A stretch of DNA of 64,000 nucleotides from Jeotgalicoccus halotolerans (GCF_003387165.1 NZ_QUMW01000009.1:1-64000); one strand, 5' to 3'. Shown: positions 52,439 to 61,781, counted from the stretch's first letter. Program-made: numbers and translations. The notes: generated by a model from the sequence alone, not told the origin.

Positions 52439-52864
52439 ATGAACGAGAAGCAAAAAAGATTTGTAGATGAGTACATCATTCATGCAAATGTTTATCGAGC
52501 TGCGATTAATGCTGGATATAGTGAAAATTATGCTAGAACTAATGCAAGTAAATTGTTAGCGAAAGATAGTATTAAAGATTATAAAGACAAACGCTTAGAG
52601 GAAATGAAGAATAAACGCACAGCAGATGCTCAAGAGGTAATGGAATATCTTACATCAGTTATGCGCGGTGAGATGAAAGATGAAACATTGTTAGTTGTTC
52701 CGACTGGTGACTTCGAAAGTGAAGTACAACGACATGATCAGCGAGCAGATACATCTCAGCGTACTAAGGCTGCTGAATTACTTGGTAAACGTTATGCAAT
52801 GTGGACTGAAAAGACAGAAATCGAACACTCCGGAGCTGTGCAGTTTGTAGATGATATAGAATGA
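52439..52864 (+). CDS. terS: Terminase small subunit
   Basis: 141 residues. The N-terminal HTH (EKQKRFVDEYIIHANVYRAAINAGYSENYARTNASKLL) is of the Terminase_2 type, followed by helical oligomerisation segments. It recognises the packaging site. The ATG at 52439 follows GGTGG by 8 bases. The end overlaps terL (ATGA). Confidence 0.9.
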   Translation: MNEKQKRFVDEYIIHANVYRAAINAGYSENYARTNASKLLAKDSIKDYKDKRLEEMKNKRTADAQEVMEYLTSVMRGEMKDETLLVVPTGDFESEVQRHDQRADTSQRTKAAELLGKRYAMWTEKTEIEHSGAVQFVDDIE

Positions 52865-54126
52865 CAACTGCGATCAAAATATCAGAGCTGTTACCGAAAG
52901 CATTCCATCCAGTCTGGAAAGCATCATTTGATCCGTCAAAGTTAAATGTCGTATGTAAAGGCGGACGTGGTTCAGGGAAGTCGTCAGATATTGCACACAT
53001 CATCGTACAAATGTTGATGCGCTATCCAATCAATGCTGTTGGTATTCGTAAGATTGACAATACGATTGAACTTTCGATATTTGAGCAGATTAAGTGGGCG
53101 ATATCAGAACAAAGAGTGTCACACCTGTTTAAGGTTAATAAATCGCCGATGAGAGTCACGTACTTACCCCGTGGTAATTACATGGTATTTAGAGGTGCTA
53201 AAGAGCCTGAACGTATTAAGTCCCTCAAATCAGCCGAGTTTCCGTTTGCGATTGCCTGGTTGGAAGAATTAGCGGAATTCCTAACTGAAGATGAAGTTAC
53301 GACCATTACGAACTCCCTCTTACGCGGAGAGTTGCCGGATGGTCTTTTTTATAAGTTCTTTTCGTCTTATAACCCGCCAAAGCGTAAACAGAGCTGGGTG
53401 AACAAGAAATACGAATCAGCATTCATCGCAGACAATACATTCGTACATCATTCAACGTACTTGGACAATCCGTTTATCAGTAAGCAATTTATTGAAGAGG
53501 CAGAGGCAACTAAGGCTCGTAATGAGCGTAAGTACCGACATGAGTATATGGGTGAAGCGATTGGTTCCGGTGTTGTGCCGTTCGATAATCTGGAGTTCAG
53601 GGCTATTACGGATGAAGAAGTTAAGGTATTTGATAATTATCGCTTTGCAGTCGACTTTGGTTACGCTGCTGACCCATTAGCATTCGTTGTATGGCATTAC
53701 GACAAAAAGAAAAACACGATATATGCAATTGATGAGATATACGAGGTTAAGATGAGTAACCGTGAGTTTGCTAAGAAAGTAATAGAAATAGGTTATCAGA
53801 ATGAACGCATACTTGCCGATAGCGCGGAGCCTAAATCTATTGATGAGTTAAGGCGAGAGCATGGTTTAAAACGTGTTAAAGGTGCCAAAAAGGGCAAAGA
53901 CAGCGTGGAGTTCGGCGAGAAGTGGCTTGATGATTTAGATGCGATAGTAATTGACCCGAAACGCACACCGAAGATAGCTTATGAATTCGAAAATATAGAT
54001 TATCAAACGGATAAAGACGGTAATGTGAAACCTAGATTGCAAGATGTTGATAATCACGCTATAGATGCTACACGCTATGCTTTTTCTGAAGACATGAAGC
54101 AAACAACGATGAGCATACTGAAATAA
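52861..54126 (+). CDS. terL: Terminase large subunit
   Basis: 421 residues. The ATPase has Walker A GGRGSGKS (34-41) and Walker B AIAWLEELAEF with the catalytic glutamate. The nuclease domain has acidic residues in FAVDFGYAADPLAF, DEIYE and the DNHAIDATRYA end. It drives DNA into the capsid and cuts it. Translation is coupled to terS. Confidence 0.95.
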   Translation: MTTAIKISELLPKAFHPVWKASFDPSKLNVVCKGGRGSGKSSDIAHIIVQMLMRYPINAVGIRKIDNTIELSIFEQIKWAISEQRVSHLFKVNKSPMRVTYLPRGNYMVFRGAKEPERIKSLKSAEFPFAIAWLEELAEFLTEDEVTTITNSLLRGELPDGLFYKFFSSYNPPKRKQSWVNKKYESAFIADNTFVHHSTYLDNPFISKQFIEEAEATKARNERKYRHEYMGEAIGSGVVPFDNLEFRAITDEEVKVFDNYRFAVDFGYAADPLAFVVWHYDKKKNTIYAIDEIYEVKMSNREFAKKVIEIGYQNERILADSAEPKSIDELRREHGLKRVKGAKKGKDSVEFGEKWLDDLDAIVIDPKRTPKIAYEFENIDYQTDKDGNVKPRLQDVDNHAIDATRYAFSEDMKQTTMSILK

Positions 54127-54138
54127 GGAGGTACTCGA

Positions 54139-55524
54139 ATGGACCCATTTACGAAGCCGCACGGCGAGATATTAACAGACAGTATTAAAGTTGAAGATGA
54201 AACGCAAGAAGAAATGATATTGAGATTGATTACTGAACATGATAGAAATATAGCGATTTATCAAACAGGACAGCGGTATTACGACGGTGACCCTGATATT
54301 AAGAGTGAAGATCCTCCGAAAGACACAAACGGGCAAACGGATGAGTTGAAACCCGATTGGCGATTTGACCACAATCCGCATGCTAACCTAGTCGATCAGA
54401 AAGTCGGTTACATTGTCGGAGAATCTCCTAACTATCAACACAAAGAAGAGAAAGTAACAGAAGTTATCGAAAAACACTTAGGCTATGACTTTGACGATGA
54501 TTTAAACGATATACTCACTGCTGCATCAAATAAAGGTGTGGAGTGGTTGCATCCATATGTGGATGAAGAAGGTAACTTTAATACACTTGAAATCCCCGCT
54601 GAACAGATTGTACCTGTATGGAAAGACCGTAAACAACGTGTACTGCATGCAGTAATCCGACATTATACAGTCGGCGATGAATTGCGCGTGGAGTACTGGA
54701 CAGCCGAACGGGTGTGGTATTACATCTCAAAAGACGGTGAATTGCAGCTGGGTTGGTACCACGGCATCAATGAAAACAATCCAACAACACACTTAGACGG
54801 TGAAAGTTGGGGCAGGGTGCCTTTCATACCATTCAAGAACAACTCGCAGTCAGTGAGTGATATCTGGCGATACAAGACGTTTATAGATGCGATGAATAGA
54901 CGGTCATCTGATACGCAGAACATGTTCGATGAATCAACGGAGCTTATCTATATCTTGAGAGGATATGAGGGTGAGAATCTCGGAGAGTTCATGCGGAATC
55001 TAAAATTCTACAAAGCAATTAACGTTTCTGAAGATGGTGGTGTCGATACTATCCGTGTAGAAGTGCCTGTTACATCATCAAACGAATGGCTAGAGAAGCT
55101 TAGAGAATATGTTTATGAGTACGGTCGTGGTGTTGATTTTAATAAGAACGAACTCGGCAATAGTCCTTCTGGGATTGCATTGAGATTCCTGTATACCGGC
55201 TTGGATTTAAAGACTAAACAATTGGCTAGAAAAACGATACCGGCAATTAAGCAGCTGTTATGGTTCGTATTTGAATACGAGGATATGGATGGGAATATTG
55301 CTGATGAAGTCGATGTCACATTCAACTATAACCGTATGGTGAATGAGTTAGAACAATCTCAAATAGCGAGTATGTCACAAACTGTTATTAGTGATGATAC
55401 AGTGATGGCGAACCATCCATGGGTAGACGATCTGGAAAAAGAAAAAGAGCGATTAGCTGCAGAAGATGGCCGCGTTGATTCCGAACTTCCAATAAAGGGA
55501 GTTGAGGGCGATGAACTGGAATGA
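54139..55524 (+). CDS. Portal protein (SPP1 gp6-like)
   Basis: 461 residues. Conserved features are the N-terminal YQTGQRYYDGDPDI, DPNLVDQKVGYIVGESP-like segment (NPHANLVDQKVGYIVGE), and RVPFIPFKNN, all typical of the phage portal SPP1 family. It forms the dodecameric DNA entry ring at one capsid vertex. GGAGG lies upstream. Confidence 0.92.
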   Translation: MDPFTKPHGEILTDSIKVEDETQEEMILRLITEHDRNIAIYQTGQRYYDGDPDIKSEDPPKDTNGQTDELKPDWRFDHNPHANLVDQKVGYIVGESPNYQHKEEKVTEVIEKHLGYDFDDDLNDILTAASNKGVEWLHPYVDEEGNFNTLEIPAEQIVPVWKDRKQRVLHAVIRHYTVGDELRVEYWTAERVWYYISKDGELQLGWYHGINENNPTTHLDGESWGRVPFIPFKNNSQSVSDIWRYKTFIDAMNRRSSDTQNMFDESTELIYILRGYEGENLGEFMRNLKFYKAINVSEDGGVDTIRVEVPVTSSNEWLEKLREYVYEYGRGVDFNKNELGNSPSGIALRFLYTGLDLKTKQLARKTIPAIKQLLWFVFEYEDMDGNIADEVDVTFNYNRMVNELEQSQIASMSQTVISDDTVMANHPWVDDLEKEKERLAAEDGRVDSELPIKGVEGDELE

Positions 55525-56701
55525 TTTAGGACGGCAAATTGATGCACTAATTGGTATGGCTGAAAACAGTGTACATCAGCGGTTTCAGACACGTATTAAT
55601 GAGATTATCAGTATGTATGACTCATTAGTAAATAACTATGCAGATGAGGACAGCCTAGAAGCCTTGAACAAATACAATCGTTTGAACAAGGCGATTAAGC
55701 AGCTTGAACAGGATATAACGAGTGATTATTCAGCTTTATATAAAACAATTGCATATGCACAAGCACTGGCATTTATCCATTCGACAGTGGGTAGTGTTTT
55801 TTTATTGTCTGGATTAACAGGATTGGCACCGGTGCTTGCATTCCCAAAGTTACTGGAGTTAAGGAAGTTACTGAAACAGGACACCGAAGAATACGACTTG
55901 CTGAACACATTATCGCATCATAGAAACGATATGCTGCGGGAGCTGAAAGGTACGCTGAATTCAAGCGTAAATGACAATATCAATCCATCGGCCACTAAGA
56001 AGAAATTAAAACGCATTGCGGAGAAGTACACAACTAGAGTGCAGCGTGTATCAACGTATGAAATAGGGCGCGCCGAAGCACTAGCAGAAGTTCAACTTGG
56101 CGAACGATACGATACCGCAGTAAATGAATTAAAAGATAAACCAAATAAAGCGCCAAAAGGCTTCAAGTTTGACGATAAGGAACGGGGTAAACGTTTTGTC
56201 GATGAAGGCAGTCGTTTAAAGCGCATATGGGTGTCTCAGCGTGATTTAAGAGTCCGTACAACACATATTGTCTTAGACGGTCAAGTATCCGACCATGAAG
56301 GCTTATTTTATTCGAAAGCGACTGCATCATACGGCAAAGGTCCTCGTTTGATGGTAGGTATCAATGCTATGCAGGAGAACATGGGATGCCGGTGTTCTGT
56401 AGGGTACAGAGTAAACGGTATTGAACTGGACCAGTTAGACGACGAGACTATGAGTGCGGATCAACGTGAAGTATATGAAAAAACTTCATTCGACCATTAC
56501 CAAGATTGGCTGCAGTTTCATGAAGATGATATTGCACCAGATTATTACAATCAATTATCTAAGAAAATGATGTGGTATAAGAATCCGACTCCGACAACGG
56601 AAGAACGCACGGAGCATAACTTAATGACTGATGCGAAACGTTTCCGGAAGATGGTCGAGCGAGGATTTCATAAGAAGACAGACGGGAGCTGGGGATATTG
56701 A
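55511..56701 (+). CDS. Minor head protein (SPP1 gp7 / MuF-like)
   Basis: 396 residues. A helical N-terminal half with a hydrophobic segment near 95-115 is followed by the MuF domain (about 230-320, VSQRDLRVRTTHIVLDGQ and GCRCSVGYRV). It attaches to the portal and may enter the cell with DNA. It overlaps the portal gene by 14 bases. Confidence 0.88.
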   Translation: MNWNDLGRQIDALIGMAENSVHQRFQTRINEIISMYDSLVNNYADEDSLEALNKYNRLNKAIKQLEQDITSDYSALYKTIAYAQALAFIHSTVGSVFLLSGLTGLAPVLAFPKLLELRKLLKQDTEEYDLLNTLSHHRNDMLRELKGTLNSSVNDNINPSATKKKLKRIAEKYTTRVQRVSTYEIGRAEALAEVQLGERYDTAVNELKDKPNKAPKGFKFDDKERGKRFVDEGSRLKRIWVSQRDLRVRTTHIVLDGQVSDHEGLFYSKATASYGKGPRLMVGINAMQENMGCRCSVGYRVNGIELDQLDDETMSADQREVYEKTSFDHYQDWLQFHEDDIAPDYYNQLSKKMMWYKNPTPTTEERTEHNLMTDAKRFRKMVERGFHKKTDGSWGY

Positions 56702-56703
56702 GT

Positions 56704-57081
56704 ATGGATAAAGAAGTATTGCAAGAAGGCATGACCGAACAAGCTAATGGAGTGATATCCATCATGAAAGCACATGATTTATCAGCGAGATATGTATCTG
56801 ACGGTTATCACACTTTTGATGAACTTTATTATCACAGAATGATTTTATTTAGTTTGTTGTGTAAAACTAATCGTGATAAGGCTTGGAAGTCTTGGTTACA
56901 TGATGACGGTACGATGTTCGATGACAGCTTTATCGTTGGTATAGAGACATCGGAAGGACAATACACATATCATTACGGCAAAGAATATTGGGATGAGTTT
57001 AATGTGAAAGAACTAGAAAAAGCACCGGAGTACGACGGCCATAAGCCGGAAGATATTACCCGTCTATTGTCTTTAATATGA
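56704..57081 (+). CDS. Phage protein with WDGH-like domain
   Basis: 125 residues. ARYVSDGYHTFDELYYHRM and KAWKSWLHDDGTMFDDSFIVGI fit the WDGH domain found in phage accessory proteins of unknown function. The ATG at 56704 overlaps the MuF gene end closely. Confidence 0.7.
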   Translation: MDKEVLQEGMTEQANGVISIMKAHDLSARYVSDGYHTFDELYYHRMILFSLLCKTNRDKAWKSWLHDDGTMFDDSFIVGIETSEGQYTYHYGKEYWDEFNVKELEKAPEYDGHKPEDITRLLSLI

Positions 57082-57236
57082 AATTTAACGAACCCACCGT
57101 ATTCTTCGGTTCTATCGCCCTTGTGTACGTCTTAATAGCAATCCATATGTTAAGTGTAGGCAGACCTGTAATGGCTCTCCTGTGCTTATTTGTGTTGGTT
57201 TTATGCGTGATGATTATAAAGGTTTCTGACGAATAA
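57078..57236 (+). CDS. 52-residue two-span membrane protein
   Basis: The ATG overlaps the preceding stop (ATGA). Two hydrophobic helices (about 8-25 and 31-47) are separated by a GRP turn. Position among head genes and tight coupling suggest a real gene. Family not recognised. Confidence 0.5.
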   Translation: MKFNEPTVFFGSIALVYVLIAIHMLSVGRPVMALLCLFVLVLCVMIIKVSDE

Positions 57237-57359
57237 CCACACGAAAGGATGTGATGCTTTATTGTTACAGCATTGAAAATCTAATCGGAGGTGGTCCAAA
57301 TGAGTGTTTGGGTATCTTGATGGCTATACATTAGCTGATTTAAACAGATGAATAAATAA

Positions 57360-57478
57360 TATGATCCCGTCCTGGACATGACGTTAAAAGGTCTATTTTT
57401 CATGCCCGCACAAGCGATATTGTGCAAACCCATGCTGGACGTGCCAGCGTAATAAAAACTGTAAAGGATTGATTATAA
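57360..57478 (+). other. Structured leader before scaffold/capsid genes
   Basis: The 242-base gap 57237-57478 has no convincing gene; one ATG at 57300 with GGAGG opens only six codons. It contains hairpins GCACAA/TTGTGC (57408-57425) and GCTGG/CCAGC (57434-57448), and two copies of CTGGACRTG (57372 and 57435). Confidence 0.5.
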
Positions 57479-58054
57479 ATGAAACGTGAATTTTTAAGAG
57501 GTTTAGGAATCGATGAAGAGCATATCCCGAAAATTTTAGACGAGCATCACGACAGTTTAAAAGAATACAAAGATTCAGCGAGCAAAGTCACTGATTTAGA
57601 AGCTCAACTCAATACTGCAAACGAAGAGTTATCTAATCGTGATAAGCAAATCGAAGAACTAAAATCTTCTACAACTGACAATGAAGCGTTACAAAAACAG
57701 CTAGACGACTACAAAGCCAATAACGATAAGTATGAAGAAACGTTAAGTAAGGTGAAACTCGAAAGCGCGATTAAGTTAGCTGTGGCTAAGGATGCGAATG
57801 ATGCCAACGATGTGCTGGCTTTACTCGATAAAGAAGGTCTGGAACTCGACGGCGACACAGTGAAAGGTCTTGACGACAAACTCACTGCACTGCGAGAAAG
57901 CAAACCTTATTTATTTGAAAGTAATAAGAAGACAGGCAGAACACCATCTGAGGGTGGAGCGCCACCGAAAATGACGAAATCTGACATATTGAATATTCAA
58001 GACCCTAAAGAGCGACAAAATGCAATTAAGCAAAACATGAATTTATTTAACTAA
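57479..58054 (+). CDS. Capsid scaffolding protein (GP20-like)
   Basis: 191 residues. The N-terminal MKREFLRGLGIDEEHIPKIL is typical of phage GP20/scaffold proteins. The centre is a long coiled coil (about 35-105) and the C-terminus a basic, flexible capsid-binding region. It directs capsid assembly and is then removed. It lies directly before the capsid gene. Confidence 0.88.
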   Translation: MKREFLRGLGIDEEHIPKILDEHHDSLKEYKDSASKVTDLEAQLNTANEELSNRDKQIEELKSSTTDNEALQKQLDDYKANNDKYEETLSKVKLESAIKLAVAKDANDANDVLALLDKEGLELDGDTVKGLDDKLTALRESKPYLFESNKKTGRTPSEGGAPPKMTKSDILNIQDPKERQNAIKQNMNLFN

Positions 58055-58068
58055 AAGGAGAATGCTAA

Positions 58069-59046
58069 ATGAAAAACAAACAAAAGAAATTCGTTCCGGA
58101 GACATTCGTACCGAAATTTAAATTAAATATTCAACACTTCGCATCACCGAATTACCCGGAGGATAACTTACAAACAGTACCTTCACTGGACAACTTTAAA
58201 GAGAAATCAGTCGATTACGTACACCGCTTTGAACAGTCGCTGAAAGATTTTCAAGAGGCTATCGGCATTTCACGTTTAATGCCTGTTCAGACAGGTATGA
58301 CGATTGAGTTACTTGGTAAGCCGACAGTTAACTTAGCGGACGGTAACGTGGCAGAGGGTGACTTAATTCCATTATCTGACGTTGTACCAGCTGTAATTAG
58401 CACTAAAAAGCTAACACTTAAAAAATACCGTAAAGCTACTTCAGGTGAAGCAATTCAGACTTATGGTGCAAACGATGCAGTACAGTACACAGATGATGCG
58501 CTGATTAAAGATGTCCAGAAAGGTATTCGTACAGACTTATTTGATCTCGTACAATCTGGTGAAGCGCAAACGAACCTAAACGCTGCAAACGGTCTACAAG
58601 GTGCACTTGCAACGTCTTGGGGTGCATTACAAACTGTATTCGAAGATGACACAATTCGCGTTATCGTATTCGCTCATCCGATGGACGTAGCACAGGCGAT
58701 TGCGGATAAGCAGTTAACACTCGAAACGGCTTTCGGACTGAACTACTACACAGACGCAACAGGTACAGTGGTATTCACTTCGACACAAGTCACACGCGGT
58801 TCTGTATATTCAACTGCCGCTGAAAACTTAGTCATTGCGTATATTCCTGCAGGAACTTCAGACTTAGGAGTAACATTTGGACTGACTTCAGATGACACTG
58901 GATTCATTGGAATGAAACACTTCTTAGGTAACGACACATTAACACAACAAACACTTATCGTTTCAGGTGTGCTAATGTTCCCTGAACGTCTTGACGGCGT
59001 GGTACAAGTCCCTTTAGCGGCATCGGAACCAACGACGGGGGAGTAA
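58069..59046 (+). CDS. Major capsid protein
   Basis: 325 residues. The N-terminus carries the KLNIQHFA motif, common at the start of Gram-positive phage head proteins, followed by an HK97-fold-like sequence (KPTVNLADGNVAEGDLIPLSDV, TLKKYRKATSGEA). AAAAGGAG lies 8 bases before the ATG. The reading frame ends TTGE-stop inside a G5 run; an overlapping -1 frame continues for 44 codons (see the HeH entry). Confidence 0.9.
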   Translation: MKNKQKKFVPETFVPKFKLNIQHFASPNYPEDNLQTVPSLDNFKEKSVDYVHRFEQSLKDFQEAIGISRLMPVQTGMTIELLGKPTVNLADGNVAEGDLIPLSDVVPAVISTKKLTLKKYRKATSGEAIQTYGANDAVQYTDDALIKDVQKGIRTDLFDLVQSGEAQTNLNAANGLQGALATSWGALQTVFEDDTIRVIVFAHPMDVAQAIADKQLTLETAFGLNYYTDATGTVVFTSTQVTRGSVYSTAAENLVIAYIPAGTSDLGVTFGLTSDDTGFIGMKHFLGNDTLTQQTLIVSGVLMFPERLDGVVQVPLAASEPTTGE

Positions 59047-59177
59047 TCGCTGCACAAACCGTGCAGAATCTCAATGATTACACTGTCGCAGAATTGAAAA
59101 CGATGCTTGACGAACAAGGTATTGAATACAGTTCGAGTGCGAGAAAAGCCGATTTAATCGGACTATTGGAAGAGTAA
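59047..59177 (+). CDS. HeH/LEM-like segment, probable -1 frameshift extension of the capsid protein
   Basis: In the -1 frame relative to the capsid gene, an open frame (58995-59177) encodes YTVAELKTMLDEQGIEY and SARKADLIGLLEE, a HeH/LEM or Rho-N-like helix-extended-loop-helix unit common beside phage capsid genes. No ribosome site precedes the in-frame GTG at 59061. The join would be natural at the GGGGG run (59037-59041). A separate small protein is the alternative. Confidence 0.55.
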
Positions 59178-59192
59178 GGCGGTGCTTTTTAA

Positions 59193-59495
59193 ATGGATGT
59201 AAACAAAGTCAAAATCATAAACAAGTGGAAGCTTGATGACAAATCTAAAGATGAAAGCATCGAGTTACTCATCCCACATTATGCAGGGGTGGCTTCTGAA
59301 TACTGTAACCAAGTGTTTATTGAGCCTTATCCACTCACTGTGCAAGAATTTATCGCTAAGATGATTGAATATCACAATCCGGGCTTATCAAGCCGTAATA
59401 TGGGTAGTGTAAGTTATTCGTGGGATAACGACTATGAGGAAAAGCTATACAAACTTATCAAACCTTATCGAAAGGTATCGTGGGGTGGTAAGTAA
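59193..59495 (+). CDS. Head-tail connector protein (gp6-like)
   Basis: 100 residues, helical, with the size and place of the first connector ring protein (HK97 gp6/SPP1 gp15 type). The stop overlaps the next ATG by one base. Confidence 0.75.
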   Translation: MDVNKVKIINKWKLDDKSKDESIELLIPHYAGVASEYCNQVFIEPYPLTVQEFIAKMIEYHNPGLSSRNMGSVSYSWDNDYEEKLYKLIKPYRKVSWGGK

Positions 59496-59818
59496 TGTTT
59501 TTAGAAGAATATCCTCACACTTTAAGAGTCGTCCGTTCTGAAACAGTCGTTGATAAGACAGTTTATCCGTGGAAAGAGACTATAAAAGAATCAGAACACA
59601 CGATTCAAGGCTTCATGGACACACCGACATCTTCACAGCAAATTAATTACCACAACTTAAATATCACATTAGATCGAGTGCTTTATATTCCGTTTGATAC
59701 GGATATTACTCGGTCTGATGTGTTTTTTTATGGTGATGTGAAGTATAAGTTCAAAGGTGACTTGCAGGATCAGGGCGGCCAAAATGAAGTGTTAAGCGCT
59801 CCAGTCGAAAGGGCGTGA
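59495..59818 (+). CDS. Head closure protein (SPP1 gp16-like)
   Basis: 107 residues, mostly beta: TLRVVRSETVVDKTVYPW near the start and FYGDVKYKFKGDLQDQGG near the end, the pattern of phage head-tail stopper proteins. Its start overlaps the previous gene. Confidence 0.75.
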   Translation: MFLEEYPHTLRVVRSETVVDKTVYPWKETIKESEHTIQGFMDTPTSSQQINYHNLNITLDRVLYIPFDTDITRSDVFFYGDVKYKFKGDLQDQGGQNEVLSAPVERA

Positions 59819-59822
59819 TGAT

Positions 59823-60218
59823 GTGGCTCGAACAAATAGAATCGTTGTTGATTTAGAAGAGTGGTCAAACGATGTAAAGGATTGGGCAGAGCGTGGTATC
59901 GAAACGACTACAGAAATCGCATATAACGAATCTAGGCGGCGTATAGCGGTGGATACGGGTGATACTCGTGATTCTATCGAATCAACATACAGAGGCTTTA
60001 ACGGTACTGTATTAGTGGGGTCTCCCATTGCGATTTACCTTGAATATGGCACAGGAATCCATGCGACTGGCCCAGGAGGTTCACGAGCTAAGAAAATACC
60101 ATGGACATACTACAAAGACGGTCAATTCTTCACAACTTACGGCATGGTCGCTCAGCCGTTTTGGAGACCGACAATGGATATTACTGAACAATACTTTAAA
60201 AACTACTTTAGGGGGTGA
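59823..60218 (+). CDS. Tail component, HK97 gp10-like
   Basis: 131 residues. RRIAVDTGDTRDSIES and IYLEYGTGIHATG are the HK97 gp10 signature (VDTGxLRxSI ... EyGT). It joins head and tail. It starts at GTG 59823, 3 bases after the previous stop codon begins to overlap the ribosome site. Confidence 0.85.
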   Translation: MARTNRIVVDLEEWSNDVKDWAERGIETTTEIAYNESRRRIAVDTGDTRDSIESTYRGFNGTVLVGSPIAIYLEYGTGIHATGPGGSRAKKIPWTYYKDGQFFTTYGMVAQPFWRPTMDITEQYFKNYFRG

Positions 60219-60223
60219 TGCAG

Positions 60224-60679
60224 GTGCAACGATATAAATCAGCTGAACAAGATTTAGCACGGTCAGTAATGAATAATCTATTGCAGTCTCCAATGATGGA
60301 GAAAGTGGACGGCAATATTTATGACAGGCAGCAAGACGGTATCGGCTATGACGAAAACATGAACAAGATTACACCATTCACATATATTATTGTCGGAGAA
60401 TGTAGTGTATCGAGAGCGTATTCCAGTGCATCGCATACGGAAGAAATCTCACTCACATTGCATCTGTATCATCGCTCCGGTAAGTATACAACGGCAGACA
60501 TGACTCGCGGCTTACTGACCGATTTAGAACACTACGCGACGGCTAATCCGGTCATGCAATATTACGAAATTAAAAGAATCCGACTGATTAATAAACAGAC
60601 GATTCCAGATATAGATTTAGAAACATCACACGGCATATTGCAATTGCGGTATGTCGTTAAACATTTAACAAGGAGATGA
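60224..60679 (+). CDS. Tail completion protein (DUF3168/gp17-like)
   Basis: 151 residues. The beta-rich core PFTYIIVGECSVS ... EEISLTLHLYHRSG ... LQLRYVV matches DUF3168. The start is uncertain: GTG 60224 has GGGGG 8 bases upstream, while GTG 60215 and ATG 60218 lie within that site. Confidence 0.75.
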   Translation: MQRYKSAEQDLARSVMNNLLQSPMMEKVDGNIYDRQQDGIGYDENMNKITPFTYIIVGECSVSRAYSSASHTEEISLTLHLYHRSGKYTTADMTRGLLTDLEHYATANPVMQYYEIKRIRLINKQTIPDIDLETSHGILQLRYVVKHLTRR

Positions 60680-60684
60680 AGTAA

Positions 60685-61224
60685 ATGGCAGTAGATAAAT
60701 GGACATTACTCGGTATTCCGACAAGCGTTCCCACAGCACAAGCGACAGCTGAAAATTATGTCATGACAGGCACAAGTGAATTTTCTCATGAGATTGAAAA
60801 CGAATTAAGAGAATCAATCAAAGGTAATCGTAAAGATTGGAGTGGGGGCGTTGTCGAAGAAACTATCTCGGTCACTTTCCCTTACGACCCAACATTTACA
60901 GCAGACAGAGATTTTAAAGATGCATGTAAATACGGTAGACAGATGCGTTTTTGGATTATCGATAACACTTTAGTCGGGACAGGAGAAACTGCAAAACATA
61001 ACTCAACTTTCGCTTATGTAATCCCTGAGTCACGCTCATTATCTGTTGATGATGAATCCGACACAATTGAAGTATCTCTTAAAGTGAAACTTAACTCGGC
61101 AGATGGTGAAGAGCCGAAACTACCAGATGAAATTTTAGATCCATCACTCGCAGGACAAGTGGCATACGAAACAATCGGAGCTGCAACAGGCGATTTGGAA
61201 AATGCAACGACACAAGAAGTTTAA
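60685..61224 (+). CDS. Major tail tube protein
   Basis: 179 residues, beta-rich, located between the tail completion gene and the tail chaperones and followed by its own terminator, as expected for the most abundant tail protein. AGGAG lies 9 bases before the ATG. No Ig-like C-terminal domain is visible. Confidence 0.8.
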   Translation: MAVDKWTLLGIPTSVPTAQATAENYVMTGTSEFSHEIENELRESIKGNRKDWSGGVVEETISVTFPYDPTFTADRDFKDACKYGRQMRFWIIDNTLVGTGETAKHNSTFAYVIPESRSLSVDDESDTIEVSLKVKLNSADGEEPKLPDEILDPSLAGQVAYETIGAATGDLENATTQEV

Positions 61225-61227
61225 TAA

Positions 61228-61256
61228 CAGGGTGGCTTTTGCCACTCTTTTTTATT
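61228..61256 (+). terminator. Terminator after the tail tube gene
   Basis: GGTGGC-TTTT-GCCACT stem followed by CTTTTTTATTT; it may be partly read through to the chaperone and tape measure genes. Confidence 0.8.
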
Positions 61257-61286
61257 TATCTATTTTGAATTGGAAGGAAGATTTTT

Positions 61287-61781
61287 ATGACTGAAGCGAT
61301 TAAGGAATTAAGAATTAATGACAATATATATAAAGCAAAAGGTACTTATTTATTTGGTAAAACGGCTGAAAAGTACGCTAAAAATGAATTGAATGAAGAA
61401 ACAGGTAAAGAACAAAAAGGTGACGGAGTGACATCTATCTTTATGGGGCTTATGCAGCAAGACCCTGATGCTCTTGTTAAGTTCTGGCATTGTGGGACAT
61501 CACATTATAAGAAAGAAGCGCCATCTTTAGAAGATATTGCTGAAGCGATTGAAGATATTGCGGATGAATCAGACTTACATCCTTATTTTGTTGGAGCTTT
61601 ACGCTTACTCAATGAGGGCGGGTACTACAAGGGAAAGCTACAGACACTATGGTTCATGATGCATCGTTCTTACTCGAAGCTGAAAGGCGAAGAGAAAGAG
61701 AAACAGAAGGATTCAATCGAAATGTTCAAGGAACTGTACGAGGAAATCACGGGCAATCCGCCGTACGAAAGCAAGGCTTAG
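61287..61781 (+). CDS. Tail assembly chaperone (gpG-like)
   Basis: 164 residues. Place and size match the G protein of siphoviruses, which binds the tape measure protein during tail assembly. The C-terminus is charged (KLKGEEKEKQKDS). GGAAGG lies upstream of the ATG. A -1 frame overlaps its end and continues to 62131. Confidence 0.8.
   Translation: MTEAIKELRINDNIYKAKGTYLFGKTAEKYAKNELNEETGKEQKGDGVTSIFMGLMQQDPDALVKFWHCGTSHYKKEAPSLEDIAEAIEDIADESDLHPYFVGALRLLNEGGYYKGKLQTLWFMMHRSYSKLKGEEKEKQKDSIEMFKELYEEITGNPPYESKA

Noticed and set aside
61649-61765. Independent start for the tail T protein
   Set aside because: The segment before 61766 is an out-of-frame reading of gpG (Arg/Glu-rich) with no ribosome site.
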